Shown one piece after another: positions 15,773 through 25,170 of a DNA stretch of 64,000 nt (within the stretch, counting starts at the first letter, position 1; the number at the start of each line of letters is the position of its first letter). The position numbers and the translations under genes are program-made. The notes beneath the pieces are model-generated. The model was given only the letters and a program-made list of their open reading frames with translations, did not search any database and was not told where the DNA came from. Source of the DNA: an uncultured Eubacterium sp. GTDB taxonomy: Bacteria > Bacillota > Clostridia > Oscillospirales > Acutalibacteraceae. The stretch is from NCBI GenBank assembly GCA_910577195.1, contig CAJTLP010000004.1, forward strand, positions 124,001-188,000, written 5' to 3'.

Positions 15773-17935
15773 ATGAAAGCAGAAATCAGAGAGGAAATTG
15801 TTAAAATTCCTACATATAAAATTGCCAAGCCTGAAAAAAGTCCTCTTTTTATTGAAAAGAGAGCTTATCAAGGCAGTACAGGAAAGGTGTATCCGCTTCC
15901 TGTAACAGAGAAAATTTATGATGAAAAGGAACTTAAAGAATACAAAGCTCTTATTTTAGAGAATGAATATTTGTATGTTATGATTCTGCCTGAGCTCGGC
16001 GGAAGAATTCAGCGTGCTTATGATAAGACAAACGGATATGATTTTGTTTATTATAATCAGGTTATTAAGCCTGCACTTGTAGGTCTTGCAGGACCTTGGA
16101 TATCAGGCGGCATTGAGTTCAACTGGCCTCAGCATCACAGACCGTCAACCTTCAGCCCTGTTGATTATTCAATCCGTGAAAATGCTGACGGTTCCGTAAC
16201 CACATATGTGGGTGAAACCGATATTATGTACGGCACGAAAGGAATGGCTGCCATTACGCTGTATCCTGACAAAGCTTATATTGAGATTAAGGGTCAGCTT
16301 TACAATCCTACAGATTATCCGCAGACCTTTTTATGGTGGGCAAATCCTGCTGTTGCAGTGAATGATGATACTTTTTCGGTATTTCCTCCTGATGTAAATG
16401 CAGTGTATGATCACGGCAAGCGTGATGTTTCCACATTTCCTATCGCCACAGGTGAATATTATAAATATGATTATTCGGCAGGTGTGGATATTTCACGTTA
16501 TAAGAATATAAAAGTTCCGACCTCATATATGGCGGCACATTCGGATTTTGATTTTATCGGTAACTTTGATGAGGGGAAGGATGCAGGACTTCTGCATATT
16601 GCGGATCACCATATTTCACCGGGTAAGAAGCAGTGGACTTGGGGCTGCGGTGATTTCGGCAGGATGTGGGATAAAAACCTGACAGATGAGGACGGACCTT
16701 ATATTGAACTGATGACAGGTGTATTTACCGATAATCAGCCTGATTTCACTTGGATTAAGCCTCAGGAGGAAAAGACTTTTACGCAATACTTTATGCCGTA
16801 CAAAACAGTGGGCAGAGTTTCAAATGCAACAAAGGATGCTGTAATCGGTGTTGATAAAAATACGATTAAGGTTTATACGACTGCACTTTACAATAATGCT
16901 GTTATTATGATAACCTCAGGCGGCAAAGAAATTTATTCAAAAGCAGTAAATCTTTCACCTGAAAAATGCTTTTGTGAAACGGTTGATCATCTGAAAAATT
17001 ATATTATAACCGTATATGATGAAAACGGTAAAGTGCTTTGCAGTTATAAGGAATACGTAAAAACCGAACAGCCTGTTCCTGAGCCTGCAAAGGCACTTGA
17101 AAGGCCTGAAAATATAAAATCACTTGAAGAATTATATCTTGCAGGTCAGCATCTTGAGCAGTATCGCCACGCAACATATTTGCCTGCAGATTATTATCTT
17201 GAGGGACTTAAAAGGGATAAAACAGATATTCGTCTTAATAATGCATATGGTTTACTTTTATTAAGAAACGGACAAATTAAGGAAAGCATCAATTATTTTA
17301 AACAGGCTATCAAAAAGCAGACCTGGAGAAATCCGAATCCATATAGCGGAGAGTGTTATTATAATCTGGGTGTTGCGTACGAGCTTTTGGGTGAATACGG
17401 CAAGGCATATGATGCATTTTTCAAATCAACATGGAGTGCGGAAACACAGTCACAGGGCTTTTATCATCTTGCCTGTCTGTCTGTAAAAAACAATGAGTAT
17501 TCAAAGGCACTTGAATTTATAAACAATTCTCTTATAAGAAACAATCATAATATGAAGGCGAGAGTGCTTAAGACTGAGATTATGCAGCTGCTCGGTATGG
17601 ATAACACCGATTTTTTAAAGGAAAGCTATGAAATAGATAAGCTTGCAATCGGCATACTCTATCAGCTTGTTCTTGATGAAATGGAAGTGAGAATGAAGGT
17701 CAATTTAAAGGATTTTAAAATAAAAGAGCTTGAAGGCGTTGGCGGTAAAGATGATGATAATTTTTCTGTTACGCGTTCATCATTCAGTGTTGATATGAAT
17801 AATTGCAGCAAAAATGCTGCTGACAACATTGATATTTGTATGAAATTCAAATCCGATGATCCACCTGAGGCGGTAAGCAGAATTTCTGAAAAACTGACGA
17901 ATTCAATTAATGTTTATTGTATGGATAATGATTAA
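15773..17935 (+). CDS. DUF5107 + TPR carbohydrate-locus protein with foreign C-terminal tail
   Basis: Residues 1 to about 310 are a galactose-mutarotase-like beta-sandwich of the DUF5107 type (ILPELGGRIQRAYDKTNGYD, ISGGIEFNWPQHHRPSTF, TWGCGDFGRMWDKNL). Residues about 455-625 are TPR repeats (AYGLLLLRNGQIKESINYF, YNLGVAYELLGEYGKAYDAF). Relatives run to about 1000-1100 residues and accompany glycosidases in gut bacteria. Here TPR-like sequence stops near residue 632 (about 17670) and passes in frame into a polar tail (VLDEMEVRMKVNLKDFKIKE...) that looks like the end of a different small protein encoded before the DUF2589 gene. The product is probably a chimera made by deletion; the N-terminal sugar-binding part may still fold. 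Confidence 0.75.
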   Translation: MKAEIREEIVKIPTYKIAKPEKSPLFIEKRAYQGSTGKVYPLPVTEKIYDEKELKEYKALILENEYLYVMILPELGGRIQRAYDKTNGYDFVYYNQVIKPALVGLAGPWISGGIEFNWPQHHRPSTFSPVDYSIRENADGSVTTYVGETDIMYGTKGMAAITLYPDKAYIEIKGQLYNPTDYPQTFLWWANPAVAVNDDTFSVFPPDVNAVYDHGKRDVSTFPIATGEYYKYDYSAGVDISRYKNIKVPTSYMAAHSDFDFIGNFDEGKDAGLLHIADHHISPGKKQWTWGCGDFGRMWDKNLTDEDGPYIELMTGVFTDNQPDFTWIKPQEEKTFTQYFMPYKTVGRVSNATKDAVIGVDKNTIKVYTTALYNNAVIMITSGGKEIYSKAVNLSPEKCFCETVDHLKNYIITVYDENGKVLCSYKEYVKTEQPVPEPAKALERPENIKSLEELYLAGQHLEQYRHATYLPADYYLEGLKRDKTDIRLNNAYGLLLLRNGQIKESINYFKQAIKKQTWRNPNPYSGECYYNLGVAYELLGEYGKAYDAFFKSTWSAETQSQGFYHLACLSVKNNEYSKALEFINNSLIRNNHNMKARVLKTEIMQLLGMDNTDFLKESYEIDKLAIGILYQLVLDEMEVRMKVNLKDFKIKELEGVGGKDDDNFSVTRSSFSVDMNNCSKNAADNIDICMKFKSDDPPEAVSRISEKLTNSINVYCMDND

Positions 17936-17951
17936 TTCAAGGAGATAATTT

Positions 17952-18496
17952 ATAAATCACGAAATTGTCGGCGGAATTGTAAATAATCTGCCCATTGAAA
18001 AAATGATTCCAGCTCCTCTTGTTGCAACAATTCAGGCACAAAGCCAGATGAGTCATATGCTTGCACAGTATGTGCAGGATGTAGGTATTGACAGTGACGG
18101 AAATGTCAGAATGGTTACAATGAAATACAGTGAAAGCACTGTGGATACGCAGGGTAATCCCGGCACACAGGACCGATATATACAGGCACCATTTCTTGCG
18201 CTTACAGGAATTCCCAATCTTGCAATTGAAGATGTGAATATAGCCTTTGACTTAGAGGTAACTACCGCTGAAGAGGATGTGACTAAGAATAATGCGGACA
18301 GCACAGTAAATACTGAGTACAAGTCAATCTGGAGTCCGGTTACAGCGAAATTTTCAGGTACGGTTTCACACAGCTCAGAGCAGACAAGGCGTACAGATAC
18401 AAGGGCAAAATACAGCTTTAATGTAAATGCACGCAGCAGGCAACTCCTGAAGGACTTATGAGAATTATTGATGAAATAATTGTGAACAATTCATGA
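17952..18496 (+). pseudogene. DUF2589-family protein, ATA start codon and one-base deletion
   Basis: The frame HEIVGGIVNNLPIEKMIPAP followed by LVATIQAQSQMSHM, then APFLALTGIPNLAIEDVNIA and ARQQATPEGLMRIIDEIIVN, matches the DUF2589 pattern (function unknown; genes often occur in small tandem clusters). AAGGAG at 17939-17944 is seven bases from ATA at 17952, where ATG is expected. The first ATG in frame (18003) would delete a conserved N-terminal helix and has no ribosome site. One C is missing at 18432-18434, so the frame ends early at 18461; restoring it brings in the conserved PEGL-type C-terminus and a stop at 18494. Two independent lesions suggest decay. Confidence 0.6.
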
Positions 18497-18623
18497 AAAC
18501 CAGTAATATAGGCTGAAAGTTTTAGCTTTCAAGTTGTTACGATATACGTATAATCACAGATTGAATAAATATATATATTGTCAGTAAGATTTTATTATGA
18601 TATTATTATTGTGAAATAATAGC

Positions 18624-18656
18624 GGAGGATCATTCAGTTTGATAAATTAAACTGAA
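18624..18656 (+). promoter_or_regulatory. Ribosome-site and hairpin in the alpha-mannosidase leader
   Basis: GGAGG (18624-18628) is followed by a perfect 8-bp palindrome, TTCAGTTT (18633-18640) and AAACTGAA (18649-18656), before ATG 18671. No ribosome site lies at normal distance from that ATG. The hairpin either shortens the effective spacing or is an operator. Confidence 0.4.
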
Positions 18657-18670
18657 CTGTATAGTGCATA

Positions 18671-21600
18671 ATGAAAAAAACATTTGCTCAAAAAATATTT
18701 AATGTTTCTGATAAAATAAGTCGCATAAGTATGAGCCATAAAGAATATGGCGGAATAAATGTTTCGCAAATATTAAACCGAGAACGTATGGATTCAATGA
18801 TCGACTTCTTGTTTGACCATTCTTATACACCTGTTGCAGAGCTTAAAATGGATGCGTATGTAAGCAGTGAGCCATTGAAGTTTGAAGAGCGTTTTTCAGG
18901 CAGAAAAATCGAGAATATTAAGGTTGGCGATGTTTGGGCACATAACAACTTTGATTGTGCGTGGTTTCATATTACCGGCAAAATTCCTTCGGTAACTGAT
19001 AATAAAAATATTGTTTATCTTTTAAATCTCGGAGGCGAAGGCTTGATATGTAAGACAGACGGCACTGCAGTCCAGTCCATTACGTGTTCAGCTTCGGAAT
19101 TTGAATATTCTCTCGGATTTCCTGTTAAGCGGGTTGTTGATGATTTTTCAGAGAATGGTATCGTTGATTTCTGGGTGGATGCGGCTGCAAATGATTTGTT
19201 TGGTAATCTGAAAAATAAAGCTGCTATTGATGAGGCTTGTATTGCCGTATGTAATGAAAATATCCGTGCACTTGCTTATGATTTACAGGTGCTGATTTCT
19301 GTTTATGATACAAATCCTGCTGATGAATTTACATCTGAGATTTATAATATATGCAAAAGCCTGATGAATTCATATAAAAGTATAACTGATGAAAAGGCTG
19401 CTGCGGTACGAAAAGAAATTGCTCCGCTGCTGGCACGGAAAAATGCAGACAGCCAATTTGAATATATGGCTGTAGGTCATGCACATCTTGACCTTGCATG
19501 GAAGTGGCCTATAAGAGAAAGCAAGCGCAAGGGTGCGCGAACTTTCAGTACACAGCTTCATAATATTGAAAAATATCCTGATTATATTTTTGGTGCGTCG
19601 CAGGCTCAGCTTTATGATTGGATAAAAGAGGATTATCCTCAGATTTATGAGCGTGTTCTTGAAGCGTCAAAAACACCGAATTGGGATGTACAAGGTGCAA
19701 CTTGGGTTGAAATGGATTCAAACCTCATCAGCGGTGAAAGTATGATCAGGCAGTTTTATTACGGCAAAAAGTTTTTTCGTGAAGAATTCGGGCAGGATAT
19801 GAAAATTCTGTGGCTGCCTGACAGCTTTGGCTATTCTGCCTGCTTGCCGCAGGTGATGAAGCTGGCAGGAGTGCCGTATTTTCTTACGCAGAAAATAAGC
19901 TGGAATACAGTTAATAAATTTCCATATCATACTTTTAAATGGCAATCTCCTGACGGTTCAGAGGTATTTGCACATATGCTTCCGGACGATACATACAATG
20001 GACCTGTTAAAGGTTCACGCCTTAAATTCGGAGAGAAAAACTATCAGGAGAGAGCCATAAGCAGTAATGCAATGATGCTGTATGGTATAGGTGACGGAGG
20101 AGCAGGTCCGGGATATGAGCATATTGAACGTATGCACCGTTTTAAAGACCTTTCACATATGTCGAAAGTAACACCTAAAAAGGCTCTGGACAGCTTTAAA
20201 ATCCTTGATGACGGAAAAACCAATTATCCGACTCATATAGGTGAGCTGTATCTTGAAAGACATCAGGGTACATATACAACCCAGAGCAAAAATAAAAAGT
20301 ATAACCGCAAGTGCGAATTTGCACTTAAGAATTATGAATATCTTATGCTGCTGGCAAAGGACTGTGATATTGATATCCCTATTTCAGCTGAAAAGCTCGA
20401 AAAAATCTGGAAGGAAGTACTTCTTTATCAATTTCATGATATTCTTCCCGGTTCATCAATCAATCGTGTATATGATGAAAGTGTTGCAAGGTATGAAAAG
20501 ATACTTGCACATCTTAATGAAGGAATAGAAAGTCTGTCAAATAAACTTTTCGGAAAAGGCTTGCTGAATCTGAATTCGTTTTCACAAAGCGGTATTTTTA
20601 AAGTAGACAGTGAATGGTATTATTCTGATGTACCGGCAATGGGATTTGCTTCTGTGTCTCAGATGAAAAAGGTAAAAAAATTTACTGTAAGAGCAACGCA
20701 AAATATAATCGAAAATGAAAAACTGCGTGTTCAGTTCAAAGATGGATGTATCGTTTCTCTGTTTGATAAAGTGCTCAATCAGGAGTTCGTTCAGAATGGT
20801 AAAAGGATGGGCGTGTTTTCCGGTTATACAGATGTTGGTGATTGCTGGGATATTCACCCTGTAAATTATCAGAAAAGCCGACGGAATGCGAAATGCACCT
20901 CCTTTGAAACAAATCTTGATGGTGCACGTGCAACTGCAATGTCGGAGTTTAAACTTGGTGCAAGTACAATCAGATGCCTCTATATTCTTACGCAGAACAG
21001 TGAACTTCTTGAAATGGAGCTTACAATAGATTGTCATCAAAAGAGACAGATGATGCGTGTTGAATTTCCTGTTACTGTAGTCAGTGATGAATGCAGCTTT
21101 AATGTTCCTTTTGGTCATATCAAACGTGCAACAACTGAAAATAACAGTGTGGAAAAGGCGCAGTATGAGGTTTCAGGGCAGAAATTTGTTGATTTGAGCA
21201 ATGATAAATACGGAATTTCTATCATTAATGATTGTAAGTATGGCTATAGATGTAAGGGCAGTGTAATTGACATTGACCTTATCAGAAGTCCGTTTGGGGG
21301 TCCGGGAACGAATGTGGATCAGGGCGTGCATACCCTGAAGCTTGCAATTTATACGCACAGCGGTGAGCTGGCTTCTGACACGTATAAATATGCATATCAG
21401 ATTAATAATGTACCTGTTGCCGTAAACGGTATTGGTGGATTGGAAAATTTTGCACCATTTAAATGTGATAATGACAATATCATTCTTGAATCTGTAAAAA
21501 CTTCTGATGATGATAACGGTGCAGTTTTGCGATTGTATAACTGCAGTGAAAGTGTTCAGAAATGTGCTGTAAGCTTTGACGGTTATGAGGTGTCAGGCAT

Positions 21601-21694
21601 TACAGATATTATGGAAGATGAAGTGAATGCAGTTGATGAGCTGCTGCATTTCAGACCTTTTGAATTGAAACTGATAAAAATTATTAGATCCTAA
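18671..21694 (+). CDS. Family 38 alpha-mannosidase
   Basis: 1007-residue cytoplasmic alpha-mannosidase (no signal peptide). The GH38 N-terminal catalytic domain carries GHAHLDLAWKWP (zinc-binding His/Asp, near residue 267) and LWLPDSFGYSACLPQ with nucleophile Asp384. QFHDILPGSSINRVYDE gives further zinc/active-site residues. The C-terminal beta-sandwich domains (FGGPGTNVDQGVHTLKLAIY) are complete. It would release mannose from N-glycan-type or short manno-oligosaccharides taken up whole. It is intact, directly after a cluster of broken genes. The start lacks a normal Shine-Dalgarno, and an in-frame stop (TAG 18662) prevents an earlier start. Confidence 0.95.
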   Translation: MKKTFAQKIFNVSDKISRISMSHKEYGGINVSQILNRERMDSMIDFLFDHSYTPVAELKMDAYVSSEPLKFEERFSGRKIENIKVGDVWAHNNFDCAWFHITGKIPSVTDNKNIVYLLNLGGEGLICKTDGTAVQSITCSASEFEYSLGFPVKRVVDDFSENGIVDFWVDAAANDLFGNLKNKAAIDEACIAVCNENIRALAYDLQVLISVYDTNPADEFTSEIYNICKSLMNSYKSITDEKAAAVRKEIAPLLARKNADSQFEYMAVGHAHLDLAWKWPIRESKRKGARTFSTQLHNIEKYPDYIFGASQAQLYDWIKEDYPQIYERVLEASKTPNWDVQGATWVEMDSNLISGESMIRQFYYGKKFFREEFGQDMKILWLPDSFGYSACLPQVMKLAGVPYFLTQKISWNTVNKFPYHTFKWQSPDGSEVFAHMLPDDTYNGPVKGSRLKFGEKNYQERAISSNAMMLYGIGDGGAGPGYEHIERMHRFKDLSHMSKVTPKKALDSFKILDDGKTNYPTHIGELYLERHQGTYTTQSKNKKYNRKCEFALKNYEYLMLLAKDCDIDIPISAEKLEKIWKEVLLYQFHDILPGSSINRVYDESVARYEKILAHLNEGIESLSNKLFGKGLLNLNSFSQSGIFKVDSEWYYSDVPAMGFASVSQMKKVKKFTVRATQNIIENEKLRVQFKDGCIVSLFDKVLNQEFVQNGKRMGVFSGYTDVGDCWDIHPVNYQKSRRNAKCTSFETNLDGARATAMSEFKLGASTIRCLYILTQNSELLEMELTIDCHQKRQMMRVEFPVTVVSDECSFNVPFGHIKRATTENNSVEKAQYEVSGQKFVDLSNDKYGISIINDCKYGYRCKGSVIDIDLIRSPFGGPGTNVDQGVHTLKLAIYTHSGELASDTYKYAYQINNVPVAVNGIGGLENFAPFKCDNDNIILESVKTSDDDNGAVLRLYNCSESVQKCAVSFDGYEVSGITDIMEDEVNAVDELLHFRPFELKLIKIIRS

Positions 21695-21722
21695 TAGCTT
21701 TTCTTGTATTTTATAAAATATT

Positions 21723-21770
21723 AAGGCATAGGTACTGTAAATCTTGCAGTACCTATGCCTTTGTTAATTT
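21723..21770 (+). terminator. Intrinsic terminator after the alpha-mannosidase
   Basis: A 15-bp perfect stem (AAGGCATAGGTACTG and its complement) with a 9-base loop, followed by TTTGTTAATTT. Confidence 0.8.
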
Positions 21771-21795
21771 CTCTCTGCAAAAACTCTGTTTTGCG

Positions 21796-22362
21796 TTATC
21801 GTGTAATCATATTTATGCCTTGTTCAAGGGTGTCTTTATCTATCATACCGGTTCTCTGAGTCACTATATTTCCGTTTTTATCAATAAAATATGTGGCAGG
21901 GAAACCGGTTATATTGTAATTATTCACTGCCTCCAGTTTGGTGTCATAGAAAATTTCAAATTCAAATCCTTGCTCTTTAACGTAGTTATTCGCTTTATCC
22001 TGCGTTTCCTGAATGCCGTCTGTTGCATTAATCATCAGAAACTGCACATCAGGATGATTTTTGTATGCCTCATTGAAATCAGGCATTTCCTCCTTACAGT
22101 AATAGCACCAGGTTGCCCAGAAATTCAGTACAACAGGTTTTCCTTTATAGTCGGAAAGAGCAACCTCATTGCCGTTACGGTCAAGAACCGTAAAATCAGG
22201 TGCAGTGCTTGTATTATGATTTTGTACGGATTGGTTTGTTGTGTTTTGAGTGATCATATCATCCTTATAATCTGCAGTCAGTTTATTGTAAGCAACTGAT
22301 GCTCCTGCGATGAATCCCACCAAAAGTAAGGCAGCTATTATCCATTTAACTGATTTTTTCAT
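21796..22362 (-). CDS. TlpA/ResA-like membrane-anchored thioredoxin-fold protein
   Basis: 188 residues. An N-terminal membrane anchor (WIIAALLLVGFIAGASVAYN, about 6-26) leads into an extracytoplasmic thioredoxin fold with active site NFWATWCYYCKEEMP and the cis-Pro loop TGFPATYF. It receives electrons from the CcdA-type transporter encoded directly upstream (8-bp gap) and would reduce disulfides or peroxides outside the membrane. The CYYC dipeptide differs from CGPC of thioredoxin and suggests a specialised redox potential. Confidence 0.92.
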   Translation of the reverse strand: MKKSVKWIIAALLLVGFIAGASVAYNKLTADYKDDMITQNTTNQSVQNHNTSTAPDFTVLDRNGNEVALSDYKGKPVVLNFWATWCYYCKEEMPDFNEAYKNHPDVQFLMINATDGIQETQDKANNYVKEQGFEFEIFYDTKLEAVNNYNITGFPATYFIDKNGNIVTQRTGMIDKDTLEQGINMITR

Positions 22363-22370
22363 ATTTCCTC

Positions 22371-23030
22371 CTATGACAGCAGATTTAAAAATTCACCCAA
22401 CAGTCCGGTTGCCATTAATACACCGACTGCAACCAGCAAAATACCGCTGACAGTGTTTATAATGTTATAATGCTTTTTGATAAAATTGAATGTGCTTTTT
22501 AATTTGTCAATCAGTATGGCACTGATAAAAAACGGTATGCCCAAGCCTAAAGAATACAAAAGCAGCATAAATACTCCCTGAGCGATACTTCCCTGACTTG
22601 TTGCCATCATCAGTGCGGAGCCTAAAAATGCACCTACGCAGGGAGTCCATCCGATTGAGAATACAACGCCGAATAAAAAAGAGGAGAAAAAACCTAAATT
22701 ATTCGTATTTGCTGATTTGATACCTTTGAAAATATTAAGCTTGAAAACGCCGAGAAAATTAAGTCCGAAAAAGATGACAATAAGTCCGGTCACGATGTTT
22801 ACGACGGTTTTGTATTCGTTAAGAAGACTGCCGAGTGTTCCGGCAAGTGCACCTAAAAGAACAAATACAACAGTAAAGCCCAAAATAAAACCGATAGAGT
22901 TTTTAATGACTCTTTTAGTATCCTTTTCCTTTCCGCCTGCGAAATAGGAAATGTATATCGGCAGCATAGGCAAAAGGCATGGTGATACAAAGGTTATAAT
23001 ACCTTCTAAAAACGATATGAAATATTGCAT
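22371..23030 (-). CDS. ccdA: CcdA-type transmembrane thiol electron transporter
   Basis: 219 residues with six predicted membrane helices and two conserved cysteine-containing segments: ITFVSPCLLPMLPIYISYFA (helix 1) and SIGWTPCVGAFLGSAL (helix 4). CcdA/DsbD-type proteins carry electrons from cytoplasmic thioredoxin to outside thioredoxin-fold proteins, here the adjacent TlpA-like protein. The local thioredoxin gene (25834-26142) is a plausible donor. Confidence 0.93.
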   Translation of the reverse strand: MQYFISFLEGIITFVSPCLLPMLPIYISYFAGGKEKDTKRVIKNSIGFILGFTVVFVLLGALAGTLGSLLNEYKTVVNIVTGLIVIFFGLNFLGVFKLNIFKGIKSANTNNLGFFSSFLFGVVFSIGWTPCVGAFLGSALMMATSQGSIAQGVFMLLLYSLGLGIPFFISAILIDKLKSTFNFIKKHYNIINTVSGILLVAVGVLMATGLLGEFLNLLS

Positions 23031-23080
23031 GATACAACTTCTCCCATAGGCACAATTTAAATCAGAGTTCGGATTACTTT

Positions 23081-23386
23081 TTATTGCCTATATGCGTTTA
23101 TACCTCCGATATCCTTTACACTGTTGTAGCCCTGTGCTTTTAAATATCTTGCTGCGTTGGCACTTCTTGCACCGCTGAGACAATGAACAAAAATCGGAGT
23201 GTTTTTATCCGCTATTCTTTGATTGACAGCACTTAGATTATCAAGTGGAATATTTACGCTTCCCTCAATATGATAATCATTATACTCCTCTTTTGTGCGT
23301 ACATCAAGGAGCACTGCACCGGATGTGCTTTTCCACTCCTCAACACCCTTGTTTATATCAGTATGATTAAAAAGATTAAAAAACAT
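23081..23386 (-). CDS. Single-domain rhodanese sulfurtransferase
   Basis: 101 residues forming one rhodanese domain: LLDVRTKEEYNDYHIEGSVN and the active loop HCLSGARSANAARYL with the catalytic Cys. It binds sulfane sulfur as a persulfide. Together with the CoA-disulfide-reductase-like flavoprotein upstream, which carries a second rhodanese domain, it points to persulfide or polysulfide handling. Confidence 0.92.
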   Translation of the reverse strand: MFFNLFNHTDINKGVEEWKSTSGAVLLDVRTKEEYNDYHIEGSVNIPLDNLSAVNQRIADKNTPIFVHCLSGARSANAARYLKAQGYNSVKDIGGINAYRQ

Positions 23387-23469
23387 ATTTTCACGTCCTT
23401 TTATGATTTATTGCATTGCCTGACGGTACGATTTGACATATATAAAAGATAAGATTAAAATATAAAGTG

Positions 23470-25140
23470 TTATTTACATTCCGTGCAGATGTATTCAGGC
23501 ACTGTCTTTTCATTTATAACGGATTCATAAAGACGCCATCCGCCGGCAAGATTGTAGCAGTCATATCCGTTGCCCTGTAAAATTCGGCAGGCAATATAAC
23601 TGCGAAGCCCTGAATGACAGTGCACATATACGGGCTTATCCTTTGGTATTTCATCGATTCTTGCACGCAGGGAATCCAGGGGGATATTGATGAATCCGTC
23701 AATTTTTCCTCGTTTGAATTCTGTAACTGTTCTGACATCCAGCAGAGTCACACTGTTATCACGAGGAAGAGTTTCAACCTCATTCCAGAAAAATTGCTTT
23801 ATTTTACCGCTTATAATATTTTCTGCTGTGAAGCCCAGCATATTTACAGGGTCCTTTGCGCTTGAGAACGGTGGTGCATAGCAAAGCTCAAGCTGAGTAA
23901 GATCTGTTATTTTACCGCCGAAACGAATGGCAGAGGCAATAACGTCCATCCTTTTATCTACACCGTCAAAGCCTGTAATTTGAGCACCGATTATTTTTAA
24001 GCTTTTCTTATCCCACAAGGCTTTTATAGACATCATATTTCCGTTAGGGTAGTATGATGCATGGGAAGAAGAATAAATATATACTTTATCATAATCTATT
24101 TTGCTCAGCTGTGCGGATTTTTCGTTAAGTCCTGTTGTTGCAACAGTCATATCAAACAGCTTAAGAACGGCAGAGCCTTGTGTTCCGGTGTATTCACTTT
24201 CGTATCCTGCAATATTGTCAGCTGCTATTCTGCCTTGCTTATTGGCAGGTCCTGCAAGGGGAATAAATGATGGAGCATTTGTTATAAAATTCTTTATTTC
24301 GACAGCGTCGCCTACTGCGTAAATATTCGGAATATTCGTATGCATTTTACTGTCAACGATTATACTGCCGCGAGAATTGGTTTCAATACCGCACGCCTTT
24401 GCAATGGCAGTTTCCGGACGGACACCAACAGACATAATTACCATATCGGCATTGATTTCTCCTTTTTGAAGAAGAATTCTGTTGTGCTCAAAGGCAGTAA
24501 CTCCATTATTCAAAAACAGCTTTATGCCTTTTTCCTTAATATAGCGGTGAACATCTGCTGCCATATCAAAGTCAAGAGGAGCGATAAGGTGGTCTGCAAG
24601 CTCAACGATTGATACGTCAAGACCTGATTTTGCAAGGTTCTCAGCCATTTCAACACCAATATATCCTCCGCCGATAACAACAGCCGATTCAGGCTTTTCG
24701 GTATCTATATAGTGTTTTATTTTGAGTGTATCCGGGATATTTCTAAGGGTAAATACATTTGCACTTTCAATTCCCTTTATATTTGGTATAATCGGCTCTG
24801 CACCCGGAGAAAGAATCAGATTATCATATTTCTCAGTATAGCTTTCTCCGTTTTGAAGATTTTTAATTGTTATGGTATTTTCTTCAGGGTTGATTTTAAC
24901 GGCCTCATTAAAAATGCGAACGTCAATATTAAATCTTGCCTTGAAGCTTTCCGGAGTCTGCAGGGTGAGTTCTTCTCTGTCGGTGATTTCACCGCCGATA
25001 TAATATGGTAAACCACAGTTTGCAAAGGATACAAACTCTCCCTTTTCCAAAATAATGATTTCGGCTTTTTCATCAAGCCGTCTCAGTCTTGCAGCTGCAG
25101 ATGCACCGCCTGCAACACCGCCGATAATAATTGTTTTCAT
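23470..25140 (-). CDS. CoA-disulfide/persulfide reductase-like flavoprotein with C-terminal rhodanese domain
   Basis: About 556 residues. The FAD-binding Rossmann motif is IIGGVAGGASAAARLR at the start, the redox Cys is in SFANCGLPYYIGG (about residue 43), the NAD(P)H motif is VVIGGGYIGVEMAE, and YAVGDAVEI is the second FAD contact. The last ~100 residues are a rhodanese domain with HCHSGLRSYIACRIL. Enzymes of this layout (CoADR-Rhd, Npsr) reduce CoA disulfide, CoA persulfide or polysulfide. Start 25140 is supported by AGAGG; the frame extends 41 codons upstream with no family similarity. The start lies only 30 bp from the divergent Crp/Fnr gene, so its promoter must lie inside that gene. Confidence 0.93.
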   Translation of the reverse strand: MKTIIIGGVAGGASAAARLRRLDEKAEIIILEKGEFVSFANCGLPYYIGGEITDREELTLQTPESFKARFNIDVRIFNEAVKINPEENTITIKNLQNGESYTEKYDNLILSPGAEPIIPNIKGIESANVFTLRNIPDTLKIKHYIDTEKPESAVVIGGGYIGVEMAENLAKSGLDVSIVELADHLIAPLDFDMAADVHRYIKEKGIKLFLNNGVTAFEHNRILLQKGEINADMVIMSVGVRPETAIAKACGIETNSRGSIIVDSKMHTNIPNIYAVGDAVEIKNFITNAPSFIPLAGPANKQGRIAADNIAGYESEYTGTQGSAVLKLFDMTVATTGLNEKSAQLSKIDYDKVYIYSSSHASYYPNGNMMSIKALWDKKSLKIIGAQITGFDGVDKRMDVIASAIRFGGKITDLTQLELCYAPPFSSAKDPVNMLGFTAENIISGKIKQFFWNEVETLPRDNSVTLLDVRTVTEFKRGKIDGFINIPLDSLRARIDEIPKDKPVYVHCHSGLRSYIACRILQGNGYDCYNLAGGWRLYESVINEKTVPEYICTECK

Positions 25141-25170
25141 AATGATACCTCTTTCTGAAAGGAGCCGAAA

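Noticed and set aside
20582..21118. Long antisense reading frames inside GH38 (and similar ones inside polA, mutY, GH31, GPH genes)
   Set aside because: They lack ribosome sites and recognisable motifs, and mirror codon bias of the true genes; treated as shadows.
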